A stretch of 64,000 nucleotides of DNA, from the NCBI GenBank assembly GCA_025964775.1, contig JAOPYE010000004.1:62001-126000 (forward strand), read 5' to 3'. Source of the stretch: Marmoricola sp. (GTDB taxonomy: Bacteria; Actinomycetota; Actinomycetes; Propionibacteriales; Nocardioidaceae). Below the pieces are notes generated by a model. The model worked only from the letters and a program-made list of their open reading frames with translations, was not told the origin of the DNA and ran no database searches. Below, piece by piece: positions 28,040 to 36,334 of this stretch (positions are counted from its first letter, which is position 1; every line of letters begins with the position of its first letter). Position numbers and translations under genes: made by a program.

Positions 28040-29110
28040 GTGCGGATCCTCGATGAACGCCCCTCCATCGTCTTCCGCGCCCCCGGCGATGCCACCGCCC
28101 CCGCGCCGCCCGAGGCGCGAGGGCTCGAGCGAGACGCGGTGAGGCTCCTGGTCGCGGGCCACAACGGGGTCACCCATGCGCACTTCCGTGACCTGGCGGA
28201 CCACCTCGCACCGGGAGACCTGGTCGTGGTCAACGACTCCGCCGTGGTCGCCGGCGAGCTCGACGCCGAGCCGGTAACCGGGCGCCCGGGCCACGGCCCG
28301 GTCGTGCTCCACCTGGCGACTCCGCTCGACGACGGCACCTGGGTCGTCGAGGTCAGGACCGCACCAACCGGGGACAGGGCCGTGCTCGACGCCGACGGCG
28401 GCGACCGGTTCGTGGCCGGCGCCGTGACGGTGACCCTCACGGCGCCGTACCCGTACGCCGGTTCGTCGCCGACCGGTCGTGGCAACCGGTTGTGGCGCGC
28501 CCGGATCGACGGTCCGCTCGAGGATCACCTGGCCGCGCACGGTCGGCCGATCGCGTACGGCTACCTGCCTCGTCGCTACCCACTCGCTGCCTACCAGAGC
28601 GTGTTCAGCACCCGGGCCGGAAGTGCCGAGATGCCGTCGGCGGGGAGACCGTTCACGCCGCAGGTGGTCACCGACCTCGTGGCCAGAGGCATCGCGGTCG
28701 CACCGGTGACGCTGCACACCGGAGTCTCGTCCCAGGAGGCCGGCGAAGCCCCGCAGCCGGAGCGCTTCTCGGTGCCGGAGGCGACTGCCCGGCTGGTCAA
28801 CGCGGTCCGTGACGGCGGCGGGCGGATCGTCGCGGTGGGTACGACGGTCACGCGGGCACTGGAGTCGGCGCTGGACCGCGACGGTCGTGTGGTGGCCCGG
28901 TCAGGATGGACCGAACGCGTGATCTCCCCGGGTGACCCGCCGCGGGTGGTGACCGGACTGGTCACCGGCTGGCACGACCCGCAGGCCTCGCACCTCCTGC
29001 TCGTGGAGGCGGTCGCGGGCCGGGACCTGAGCCAGCGCGCCTACGACGCGGCGGTGGCAGGCGGCTACCTGTGGCACGAGTTCGGGGACTCGGCGCTGCT
29101 GCTGCCGTGA
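28040..29110 (+). CDS. QueA-like S-adenosylmethionine:tRNA ribosyltransferase-isomerase family protein
   Basis: A 356-aa protein aligned to QueA throughout: FRDLADHLAPGDLVVVNDSAVVAGEL, YGYLPRRYPLAAYQSVFST, PSAGRPFTPQVV, VTLHTG and AVGTTVTRALESA. QueA makes epoxyqueuosine from preQ1-tRNA. Compared with typical QueA, the NDTRVIPARL region reads NDSAVVAGEL and the segment after VTLHTG is remodelled (VSSQEAGEAP), so the substrate may differ. No other queuosine gene is visible. It starts at a GTG directly after the SDR gene, so it is part of the SoxR transcript. Confidence 0.82.
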   Translation: MRILDERPSIVFRAPGDATAPAPPEARGLERDAVRLLVAGHNGVTHAHFRDLADHLAPGDLVVVNDSAVVAGELDAEPVTGRPGHGPVVLHLATPLDDGTWVVEVRTAPTGDRAVLDADGGDRFVAGAVTVTLTAPYPYAGSSPTGRGNRLWRARIDGPLEDHLAAHGRPIAYGYLPRRYPLAAYQSVFSTRAGSAEMPSAGRPFTPQVVTDLVARGIAVAPVTLHTGVSSQEAGEAPQPERFSVPEATARLVNAVRDGGGRIVAVGTTVTRALESALDRDGRVVARSGWTERVISPGDPPRVVTGLVTGWHDPQASHLLLVEAVAGRDLSQRAYDAAVAGGYLWHEFGDSALLLP

Positions 29111-29130
29111 GCCGAGGTCGGGCAGCAGGC

Positions 29131-30036
29131 TCAGACCGCGATGTGGGGGACCTCGACCTCGATCCGGCGTCGCGGTACGAGTTCGACGATCAGCATCGCC
29201 GCGAGCACCATCGCCCCGCCGCCGAGCATCCGCGCCGTGATCGATTCGCCGCCGAGCAGGACGGCGAAGAACGCCGCGAACACCGGCTCCATGCTCATGA
29301 TGATCGCGCTCCGGGTGGGTGGCAGATGAGCCTGGGCCCAGGTCTGTCCGAGCAGGGCGGCCGCGCCGGCGAACAAGGCCATGTAGATCACCGAGAGCCA
29401 GTCGCTGGTGCGGTGCGGGAGCGTGATCCCGTGCGGGACGGCCGCGACCAGGCAGATCGCGGCGATCATCAGGCACTGCAGGATCGACATGCCGATCGCG
29501 TCCGCGGGGCGTGACCAGGCCCCGAGGCCGACGATGTGCAGGGCGTAGAGGCCGGCGGCGATGAGGGTGAGCCCCTCGCCGTACCCGATGGACAGGCCGT
29601 TCAGGGTCAGCACAGCCAGGCCACCCATGGCCACGGCCACGGCAGCCAAGGTGAGCCGGGTGATCCGGGTCCGCAGGATCGCGGCGGCGAACAGCGGCGT
29701 CAGGACGACGTACATGCCGGTGATGAAGCCCGAGACGCTGGCCGGGGTGTGGGCCAGTCCGGTGGTCTGCAGGATCTGCGCCCCGCCGTACAGGGCTCCC
29801 AGCACGAGGGCCCGCCGCCGTACGTCGGGAGCGAGCCGGCCGATGGCGCGGGGTGCGATCAGCAGCAGGGCCGCGCCGGCGATGGTGAACCGCAGCGCGA
29901 GGAAGTCGACGACCGGTACCCGGGTCAGCAGGTCGTGGATCAGGTAGAACGTCGATCCCCAGCAGGCCGTCATCGCGAGCAGCGTCAACGTGGCCAGCAG
30001 CGCCACGCGGCGCTCGGGATCCGCGGCGCTCGGCAT
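29131..30036 (-). CDS. EamA/DMT-family transporter
   Basis: A 301-aa protein with about ten membrane helices in two EamA repeats. The first is marked by TACWGSTFYLIHDLL, the second by IYMALFAGAAALLGQTWAQ and AIIMSMEPVFAAFFAVLLGGE. Members export metabolites such as amino acids or nucleobases. The start ATG has TAGGCT six bases before it. It ends near convergent queA-like. Confidence 0.9.
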   Translation of the reverse strand: MPSAADPERRVALLATLTLLAMTACWGSTFYLIHDLLTRVPVVDFLALRFTIAGAALLLIAPRAIGRLAPDVRRRALVLGALYGGAQILQTTGLAHTPASVSGFITGMYVVLTPLFAAAILRTRITRLTLAAVAVAMGGLAVLTLNGLSIGYGEGLTLIAAGLYALHIVGLGAWSRPADAIGMSILQCLMIAAICLVAAVPHGITLPHRTSDWLSVIYMALFAGAAALLGQTWAQAHLPPTRSAIIMSMEPVFAAFFAVLLGGESITARMLGGGAMVLAAMLIVELVPRRRIEVEVPHIAV

Positions 30037-30048
30037 CGGGCCAGCCTA
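30037..30048 (-). promoter_or_regulatory. Leaderless -10 element of the EamA transporter gene
   Basis: On the minus strand TAGGCT (30048-30043) ends six bases before the ATG at 30036. Confidence 0.5.
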
Positions 30049-30084
30049 CGGCCCGGCCGCGATCAGCCCAGGATCGGCTCGGCG

Positions 30085-30684
30085 TCAGCTGAGCTTCAGG
30101 CCGTCCATCACGATCGTGAGGATCCGGGCGGTCTGCTCGCGGTCGAAGTTGGGCATCATCGTGCAGCCGCCGACGAGTCGGAGGACGTCGGGCGAGGTGA
30201 CGTCCGAGCGGATCTGACCGGCTGCCTGGGCGGCGGTGACGAGCTGCTCGGCGGTGTCGTAGATGACCGCACGCGAGTGCGTCATGAGCTCGGACTCACG
30301 TCCGACCGCCTCGACGAGCTCGGTGAAGATGTGGCGCTTGGTCGCGGCGTAGTCGACGAACGCGACCAGCCACAGCTCGAGGGCATCGAACGGGGTGTGG
30401 TTCGGGACGACCTTCTCGGCCGTCTCGCGCAGGACGTCGACCTCATCGCGGTAGACCGCTTCGAGCAGGTCGAGCCTGGTGGGGAAGTGCCGGTACAGGG
30501 TGCCGATGCCGACGCCGGCCGTCTTCGCGATCAGCTCGAGCGATGCCTCGCCGCCCTCGGTGGTGAAGACGTCGCGTGCCGTGGCGACCAGCTTCGCGCG
30601 GTTCCGGGCAGCGTCAGCACGCAGCCGCGGAGCCTCGTCGGGCTCAACGTCCGTCGTGGTGACCTGGGTCACATCTGATGCCAT
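30085..30684 (-). CDS. TetR/AcrR-family repressor
   Basis: A 199-aa regulator with a TetR helix-turn-helix at about residues 40-65 (SLELIAKTAGVGIGTLYRHFPTRLDLLEAVY) and an all-helical ligand domain. It is divergent from a 14-helix MFS exporter, with two near-identical dyads in the gap. It probably represses that exporter and itself and is released by an exported drug or metabolite. The ATG at 30684 starts a short Asp/Thr-rich arm. Confidence 0.9.
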   Translation of the reverse strand: MASDVTQVTTTDVEPDEAPRLRADAARNRAKLVATARDVFTTEGGEASLELIAKTAGVGIGTLYRHFPTRLDLLEAVYRDEVDVLRETAEKVVPNHTPFDALELWLVAFVDYAATKRHIFTELVEAVGRESELMTHSRAVIYDTAEQLVTAAQAAGQIRSDVTSPDVLRLVGGCTMMPNFDREQTARILTIVMDGLKLS

Positions 30685-30705
30685 CTCGAATAATCCCTTG
30701 CTAAC

Positions 30706-30720
30706 CGGAGGCACCCTCCG
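30706..30720. promoter_or_regulatory. TetR operator 1
   Basis: CGGAGG-CAC-CCTCCG is a perfect 6-bp-arm dyad in the gap between the TetR and MFS genes. Its centre lies 24 bp from operator 2. Confidence 0.65.
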
Positions 30721-30728
30721 TATATTAA

Positions 30729-30745
30729 GTGGAGGCGCCCTCCAC
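30729..30745. promoter_or_regulatory. TetR operator 2
   Basis: GTGGAGG-CGC-CCTCCAC is a perfect 7-bp-arm dyad sharing the GGAGG/CCTCC core with operator 1. The A/T-rich stretch between the two (TATATTAA) is the likely promoter core. Confidence 0.65.
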
Positions 30746-30795
30746 ATCATACGGCGTCTGCCACAGACACACCAGTCTTCCGAACGGAGCATCCC

Positions 30796-32316
30796 GTGTC
30801 CGACGTACTTCTCGCCGACAACCCGGCCACAGCCGCACGTCCGAGTGCAGCACAACCAACCCGACCGCGCGCTGAACGGCCCCAGGGCCGTCCCCGCCTG
30901 ATCCTCGCGGTCATCCTGATCGCCCAGCTCATGGTCGTGCTCGACATGAGCATCGTGAACGTCGCGCTGCCGCACATGCAGGCCGCGCTCGGGTTCAGCC
31001 CGACCGGACTGTCCTGGGTGCTCAACGCCTACAGCCTCGCCTTCGGTGGCCTGCTGCTGCTCGGGGCGCGCGCCGGTGACCTGCTGGGACGTCGTCCGAC
31101 CTTCCTGGCGGGCATCACCGTCTTCACGCTGGCCTCCCTGGCGGGCGGCTTCGCCACCACGGGTACCGAACTCGTCGCCGCCCGGGTGATCCAGGGGATC
31201 GGAGCCGCACTCGCGGCCCCGGCGTCCCTCTCACTGCTGACCACCATGTTCCCCGAAGGTCGTGAGCGCACCCGCGCTCTCGGCCTCTACACCGCCGTCT
31301 CGGTGGGCGGGGTGTCCTTCGGCCTGGTGGTCGGCGGCATCCTCACCGAGGTTGCGTCGTGGCGCTGGGTGATGCTCGTCAACGTCCCGATCGGCGCACT
31401 GGTCGCGGTGCTCGCTGCGATGGCGGTGCCGCACACCCCGCGTCGCCACGGTCGGTTCGACCTGGCCGGGGCGATCACCTCGACGCTGGGTGTCTCGGGC
31501 CTGGTCTACGGCTTCGTGCACGCGGCGTCAGCCGGCTGGGGCAGCCCGGTCACCCTGGCGTCGGTGATCGGCGGCATCGCGCTGCTGATCGCGTTCGTCC
31601 TGGTCGAGCGCCGTGCCGAGGAACCGATCACCCCGCTGAGCCTGTTCGCCAGCAGGACCCGCAGTGGAGCACTGCTGGCCCGGATGTTCCTGATCGCGGG
31701 TGCCATGGGTGCGTTCTTCTTCCTCACCCAGTACCTGCAGGACGTCCTCGGCTTCACCCCGATCCAGGCCGGTCTCGCGTTCCTGCCGATGACCGCCGGC
31801 GTGTTCGTGGCCTCGCAGGCCAGCTCGCGGGTCCTCGTCGACCGGTTCGGCAACCGCATGGTGATGATCACCGGCGCCGTGATCAGCCTGCTCTCGCTGA
31901 TCTGGCTCACCCGGCTGGACAACGCGAGCGGGTACGCCGACGTGGTGGTCGCGCTGGTGCTGCTCGGTCTGGGCAACGGGCTGGCCTTCGTGCCGCTGAC
32001 CAGCTCGGCGCTGCACGATGTCGCCGCGCACGAGGCCGGTGCGGCCTCCGGGCTGGTCAACGTCGCCCAGCAGATCGGGTCCGCCCTGGGCCTGGCCGGT
32101 CTCGTGACTGTCTCCGGCCACGCGACGCGCGCCGCCGTGCTGGCTCCGGGCCTGGACAGGATCACCCGTTCGCACGAGCTGTTCCTGTCCGGTGCGCACG
32201 CAGCCTTCGAGGCAGCCACCCTGATGCTGGTCGTCACGCTGGTGCTGGTCGCGTTCGTGATCCGACGCGAACACCCGGACGGGGCCGTAGCGGTGCCGGT
32301 CGTGATCGAGCACTGA
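30796..32316 (+). CDS. MFS drug exporter, DHA2 (EmrB/QacA) family
   Basis: A 506-aa transporter with about 14 membrane helices. It carries the DHA2 signature LDMSIVNVALPHMQ in helix 1 and motif A GARAGDLLGRRPTF between helices 2 and 3. Such proton antiporters expel drugs or dyes. The first 30 residues are cytoplasmic and Pro/Arg-rich. GTG 30796 has CGGAG nearby. Two TetR operators lie upstream. Confidence 0.92.
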   Translation: MSDVLLADNPATAARPSAAQPTRPRAERPQGRPRLILAVILIAQLMVVLDMSIVNVALPHMQAALGFSPTGLSWVLNAYSLAFGGLLLLGARAGDLLGRRPTFLAGITVFTLASLAGGFATTGTELVAARVIQGIGAALAAPASLSLLTTMFPEGRERTRALGLYTAVSVGGVSFGLVVGGILTEVASWRWVMLVNVPIGALVAVLAAMAVPHTPRRHGRFDLAGAITSTLGVSGLVYGFVHAASAGWGSPVTLASVIGGIALLIAFVLVERRAEEPITPLSLFASRTRSGALLARMFLIAGAMGAFFFLTQYLQDVLGFTPIQAGLAFLPMTAGVFVASQASSRVLVDRFGNRMVMITGAVISLLSLIWLTRLDNASGYADVVVALVLLGLGNGLAFVPLTSSALHDVAAHEAGAASGLVNVAQQIGSALGLAGLVTVSGHATRAAVLAPGLDRITRSHELFLSGAHAAFEAATLMLVVTLVLVAFVIRREHPDGAVAVPVVIEH

Positions 32317-32330
32317 TCCGGCTCGCGTCG

Positions 32331-32362
32331 GGGGCGGTGGCCGCAGCAGCGGTCGCCGCCCC
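32331..32362. terminator. Strong hairpin between convergent MFS and kinase genes
   Basis: GGGGCGGTGGCC (32331-32342), an eight-base loop and GGTCGCCGCCCC (32351-32362) form a 12-bp stem with two G-U pairs. It lies between converging stops, so it may act for both strands. Only short T-containing stretches flank it. Confidence 0.65.
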
Positions 32363-32378
32363 TTCGTCGTCCGGAGGA

Positions 32379-34412
32379 TCAGACGATGCTGAGGGTGACG
32401 GTCGTGCCCTTCGGCACCATGGTGCCCGCCGACGGGTCGGACCCCACGACGACATCCGCGCCGACGTACAGAGGGTTGTGCTCGACGACGACCACGAAGC
32501 CCTCGCTCTCGAGCAGCTGCTGCGCCTCGGTGACGTCCTTGCCACGCACGTTCGGGATCGGGAACAGTTGCGGTCCCTGGGAGACGACGAGCGTGATCGT
32601 GTCGCCCTTGAACCCGGTGCCGGCGTTCGGCGTCTGGGAGACCACCTTGCCAGCGGGAACGGTGTCGTTGTAGGCCTGCTGCAGGGTGACCGTGAAGCCG
32701 AGGGCCGTCAGTGCCGTGTCGGCACGGGTCGCCACCCTGCCGGTCCAGTCGGGGATGGTGATCGGGCGCGGGCCCTTGCTGAGGATCACGTCGACCGCCG
32801 TACCGCGCCGCAGCGGGGTGTTCGGCGCCGGGTCGCTGGTGATCACCAGGCCGTCGGCGACGGTGTTGCTGTATCGCTGGGAGACCGAACCAACGGTGAG
32901 TGTCGCCCCGGTCAGCAGGCTCTGCATGCTGGCCAGCGTCTGGCCGCGTCCGTCGGGCACGTTGTGCCGTTCGGGGCCTAACGAGATCGTCGCGGTGACG
33001 GTCCCGCCGTTGGAGATGCGGTCGCCCTGGGCCGGTGTTGTGCTGATCACGGAGCCCTTCGCGATCGTCTCGGAGTACGCCGGCTTGCTGACCGCGAACT
33101 TCAGGCCGGCGTGCTGGATCTTGGCGCGCGCGGCCGACTCGGTCAGGTTGATCACCGAGGGCGTCGTGGTGTGGCTGCCCAGGCTCCAGCCGACGACGGC
33201 CACGATCACGGCCGTCACGATCAGGCCGATGAGCAGGAAGAGCCCGCGCCGTGACCGGCGACGGCCCTCGAAGCGCGGTGGCTCGGCGGCCAGGTCCGGG
33301 TGGTCGCTGCGGGGCGGAACCGGGTTCTGCGGGGGAGCCGGCATGGTGGCGACCGGGGTCGGTGGCAGCGAGCGGGCCGCCATCAACGAGTCGTGCTGGA
33401 CCGGGGTCGTGTACTCGACGTCCTGGTCGTAGACGCCGTCGAGCAGGACGGCGCCGGTGAGCTCGCCGGTGTCCTGGCGCCGGGTGCCGGGGAGCAGGTC
33501 GGCGACCAGCTCCGGATCGTCGTGGACACCGTGGTCCAGGGCCTGGCGCACCCGGCGTACCTGGTGCAGCAGGACACGGGCGTCGGAGGGTCGCAGGTCA
33601 CGGTCGCGCGCGGTCGCCCGCGCGACCAGCGCATCGACGTAGGGCGGCAGCCCGGGTGCGCGCAGCGAGGGCGCCGGGATGTCCTCGTGCACGTGCTTGT
33701 AGGCGATCTGGATGGGGCTGTCGGCCTGGTGCGGCTTCGCGCCGGTCAGCATCTCGTACATCAGGACGCCGGCGGCGTACACGTCGGACCGGGCGTCGGC
33801 CTTGCCGTCCACGACGAGTTCGGGGGACAGGTAGGACACCGTGCCGATCAGCACCCCGCCGGTGGCGGTGTGCTGGGTCTCGGCGTTGACCGCGCGGGCG
33901 AGGCCGAAGTCGGCCACCTTGACCCGGCCGTCGTCGGCGAGCAGGACGTTCTCGGGCTTGACGTCGCGGTGGATCATCCCGGCGTCGTGAGCGGCGGCCA
34001 GCGCCGCGAGGACGGGCTCGATCACCGCCAGCGCCCGGCCCGGATCCATCGGCGCCTCGGCGCGGATGAGGTCACGCAGGGTCCGCCCGGGCACGTACTC
34101 CATGACCAGGAAGAGCGTCCCCTGGTCCTCGCCCTGGTCGAACACGGCGACCACGTTGTGGTGCGAGAGCCTGGCCGCAGAACGGGCCTCGCGCTCGAAC
34201 CGGGCGACGAACTCGGGGTCCTCGCCGAGTCCCGAATGCATGATCTTGACCGCGACCGTGCGCTCCAGCCGCAGGTCGGTGGCCTGGTAGACGGTGGCCA
34301 TCCCGCCGCGGGCCACACGCTGGCCCACTCGGTACCGACCGTCGAGGACGCGGCCGATCAGCGGGTCGTCGCCGCGACCCGTGCCCTCGCCCGGGTGGCC
34401 GGTGCGCTCCAC
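32379..34412 (-). CDS. pknL: PknL-type Ser/Thr protein kinase with four PASTA domains
   Basis: A 677-aa membrane kinase. The N-terminal Hanks kinase domain has VAVK Lys56, HRDVKPEN Asp150 and DFG Asp168. A juxtamembrane linker of about 130 residues leads to one membrane helix (LFLLIGLIVTAVIVAVVG) and four outer PASTA repeats that bind peptidoglycan fragments or lipid II. Synteny with the Rv2175c-type gene next door and prenyl synthase/metF identifies it as PknL. M. tuberculosis PknL lacks PASTA, whereas corynebacterial PknL has it. The GTG start has GGAGGA just upstream. Confidence 0.92.
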   Translation of the reverse strand: MERTGHPGEGTGRGDDPLIGRVLDGRYRVGQRVARGGMATVYQATDLRLERTVAVKIMHSGLGEDPEFVARFEREARSAARLSHHNVVAVFDQGEDQGTLFLVMEYVPGRTLRDLIRAEAPMDPGRALAVIEPVLAALAAAHDAGMIHRDVKPENVLLADDGRVKVADFGLARAVNAETQHTATGGVLIGTVSYLSPELVVDGKADARSDVYAAGVLMYEMLTGAKPHQADSPIQIAYKHVHEDIPAPSLRAPGLPPYVDALVARATARDRDLRPSDARVLLHQVRRVRQALDHGVHDDPELVADLLPGTRRQDTGELTGAVLLDGVYDQDVEYTTPVQHDSLMAARSLPPTPVATMPAPPQNPVPPRSDHPDLAAEPPRFEGRRRSRRGLFLLIGLIVTAVIVAVVGWSLGSHTTTPSVINLTESAARAKIQHAGLKFAVSKPAYSETIAKGSVISTTPAQGDRISNGGTVTATISLGPERHNVPDGRGQTLASMQSLLTGATLTVGSVSQRYSNTVADGLVITSDPAPNTPLRRGTAVDVILSKGPRPITIPDWTGRVATRADTALTALGFTVTLQQAYNDTVPAGKVVSQTPNAGTGFKGDTITLVVSQGPQLFPIPNVRGKDVTEAQQLLESEGFVVVVEHNPLYVGADVVVGSDPSAGTMVPKGTTVTLSIV

Positions 34413-34453
34413 GACGTCCTCCAGATTCGACCGGTGGGGAAGGTCCCGATCAT
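34358..34453 (-). other. Possible leaderless upstream ORF overlapping the pknL start
   Basis: On the minus strand TAAACT (34465-34460) ends six bases before an ATG at 34453. That ATG opens a 31-codon frame (MIGTFPTGRIWRTSW...) that is out of frame with pknL and ends inside it. If transcription starts at this ATG, pknL has a 41-base leader. Translation of the small frame is unproven. Confidence 0.3.
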
Positions 34454-34518
34454 CGGCCGAGTTTAGTTGTACCCGAGGCGGAATCGCGGGAGGCAGGGGT
34501 TGGTGGGAGCATGGTGGC

Positions 34519-34896
34519 GTGACCGATCCCACTGCGCCAGACACCGTCGACCTCGGTGAGCTCATCGCCGACTGGCTGGACTGGAAGTCCGCCGGGGTCG
34601 CCCTGGGTGTCGGCGTGAGCAAGGTCCGGCAGTACATCCGGGAGCACCAGCTGGCTGCCGCGGTGCCCTCGCCCGGCGCCGGCCAGCAGGTTCCCGCCGA
34701 GCTGATCATGGACGGCGAGATCGTCAAGGGCGTGCCGGGATTGCTCACGATCCTGCACGACGGGAACTACGACGACCGCGAGATCCTGGCCTGGATGTTC
34801 ACGGTCGACGACACCCTGCCGGGCCGACCGATCGACGCCTTGCGCGAGAACCGCGGCTCGGAGGTCAAGCGCCGCGCCCAGGCGATGTCGCTCTGA
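34519..34896 (+). CDS. Rv2175c-type DNA-binding protein, likely PknL substrate
   Basis: A 125-aa winged-helix protein (WLDWKSAGVALGVGVSKVRQYIREHQL as recognition part) of the Rv2175c family. In M. tuberculosis the adjacent kinase PknL phosphorylates Rv2175c on Thr9, which weakens DNA binding. Here the N-terminus VTDPTAPDTVDLGEL also has Thr at position 9, and the gene is divergent from pknL. It starts at GTG 34519, with GGGAG nine bases before. Confidence 0.88.
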   Translation: MTDPTAPDTVDLGELIADWLDWKSAGVALGVGVSKVRQYIREHQLAAAVPSPGAGQQVPAELIMDGEIVKGVPGLLTILHDGNYDDREILAWMFTVDDTLPGRPIDALRENRGSEVKRRAQAMSL

Positions 34897-34917
34897 GGCG
34901 AAGGTTGCACTCGCTGC

Positions 34918-35196
34918 TCACGGCGCCGGGCGGTGATGGCGACGCGGCGCGTCCGGGAGGTCGAGCGGCTGCCCGCCGGGAGCCTCGACGGTCCCGTCCT
35001 CGAGCCAGCCGTCGAATTGGTCGACGAGCAGCTCCAGCACGAGCGCCGGAGCATCGCTGGTGACAGACCACGGCTGGTCCTCGTCGTCGTCCTCACCGGC
35101 GAACGGCTCGCGCGCCAGGACGACGTCGTAGCCCTGCGCGCGCAGCAGCCGTTCGACCTCGCGCACCGAGTCCTCGTCGAAGAAGATGCCGCGCAT
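34918..35196 (-). CDS. Small acidic hypothetical protein
   Basis: A 92-aa protein (MRGIFFDEDSVREVERLLRA, then an acidic GEDDDEDQPW turn) ending in a His/Arg/Pro tail. No membrane segment. Its start lies eight bases after the prenyl synthase stop, so it is probably the last gene of that transcript. Family unknown. Confidence 0.6.
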   Translation of the reverse strand: MRGIFFDEDSVREVERLLRAQGYDVVLAREPFAGEDDDEDQPWSVTSDAPALVLELLVDQFDGWLEDGTVEAPGGQPLDLPDAPRRHHRPAP

Positions 35197-35204
35197 CGCC
35201 GCTC

Positions 35205-36302
35205 TCAGACGGTCCGCTGGGTCGCCGCAGCTGCCAGCTCGCGCAGGACACCGCGGGCCTCGTCGCGCAGGTCAGCGGCATCGAGGGCCTCCAGTGCACG
35301 TTCGGTGAGGCCGGTGATCACGTCCTCGACCTGCTCGTGGGCGCCGCTCGCGTCGATGATCCGGCGCAGCTCGATCACCTCGCCCTCGGCCAGCGGGCGC
35401 CCGAGGCTGCTGTCGAGATGCTCACGCTCGGCCGGGCCGAGCCCATCGAGGGCGAGCGCGATCAGCACGGTGCGCTTGCCCTCGGTGAGGTCGTCGCCGG
35501 CCGGCTTGCCCGTCACCTCGGGGTCGCCGAACACGCCGAGGAGGTCGTCGCGCAGCTGGAACGCCTCGCCGAGCGGCAGGCCGAAGCGCGAGAGCTGGTC
35601 GATGGCAGCAGGCTGGGCGCCGGCAAGCGCGGCACCGATGTGCAGCGGACGTTCGATCGAGTACTTCGCCGACTTGTAGCGCACCACCCGCATGGCCACC
35701 TCGACGTCGGTGGTGCCGCGGGCCTGCGCCGAGACGTCGAGGAACTGACCGGTCACGACCTCGGTCCGGGTCAGGTCGAAGTAGCCGAGGGCGTCGAGCA
35801 CCCGGTCGGCCGGCAACCCGCAGGTGCGCAGGAGCTCGTCGGACCAGGACAGCAGCAGGTCACCGAGGAGGATGGCGGCCGACGCGCCGTACTGCTGCGG
35901 GCTGGCGTTCCAGCGGCGCTCGCGGTGCAGCTCCTCGAACGCGCGATGGGTGGCCGGTCGGCCCCGCCGTACGTCGGAGGCATCCATGTAGTCGTCGTGG
36001 ACCAGTGCGCTGGCGTGCAGGAGCTCAAGGGACGCGCACGCGCGGAGCAGGGCCACGTGGTCGCTCGGCTCTGCGATCGCGAGGTGCCCCCACCAGCAGA
36101 ACGCGGCGCGGAATCGCTTTCCGCCCGAGACGCTGATCCGGGCATGCTCGACAAGTCGCTGGGCGTCCTCGCCGAGCGCAGCGAGCCAGGACGCCTGGCC
36201 GTCGACGAACGACTGCACCGTCGATTCGATGCCGGCGCGGAAGTCGGCGGGATCCCATGCCCCGGTGCCCGCAGGGAGCACGACTTCGTGAGACTCAGTC
36301 AC
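35205..36302 (-). CDS. idsA: Polyprenyl (probably geranylgeranyl) diphosphate synthase
   Basis: A 365-aa trans-prenyltransferase that extends allylic diphosphates with isopentenyl diphosphate. The first Asp-rich motif DDYMD is at 103-107 (HDDYMDASDVRRGRPATH), the second is RDDLLGVFGD. GGKRFRA binds the substrate phosphate. The bulky residues Leu-His just before DDYMD suit C20 products, though chain length cannot be fixed by eye. GTG 36302 has TACGCT six bases upstream. Confidence 0.9.
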   Translation of the reverse strand: MTESHEVVLPAGTGAWDPADFRAGIESTVQSFVDGQASWLAALGEDAQRLVEHARISVSGGKRFRAAFCWWGHLAIAEPSDHVALLRACASLELLHASALVHDDYMDASDVRRGRPATHRAFEELHRERRWNASPQQYGASAAILLGDLLLSWSDELLRTCGLPADRVLDALGYFDLTRTEVVTGQFLDVSAQARGTTDVEVAMRVVRYKSAKYSIERPLHIGAALAGAQPAAIDQLSRFGLPLGEAFQLRDDLLGVFGDPEVTGKPAGDDLTEGKRTVLIALALDGLGPAEREHLDSSLGRPLAEGEVIELRRIIDASGAHEQVEDVITGLTERALEALDAADLRDEARGVLRELAAAATQRTV

Positions 36303-36314
36303 GCCGGGAGCGTA
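36303..36314 (-). promoter_or_regulatory. Leaderless -10 element of idsA
   Basis: On the minus strand TACGCT (36314-36309) ends six bases before the GTG at 36302. The metF hexamer lies eight bases away on the other strand. Confidence 0.5.
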
Positions 36315-36321
36315 TCCCTCG

Positions 36322-36334
36322 TATCCTCGGCGCC
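36322..36334 (+). promoter_or_regulatory. Leaderless -10 element of metF
   Basis: TATCCT (36322-36327) ends seven bases before the metF ATG at 36335. Confidence 0.5.

Noticed and set aside
34413..34453. ATG 34453 as the real pknL start reached by a frameshift
   Set aside because: The frame from that ATG is unlike kinase N-termini and stops within pknL, while GTG 34412 has a ribosome site and gives a normal N-terminus.
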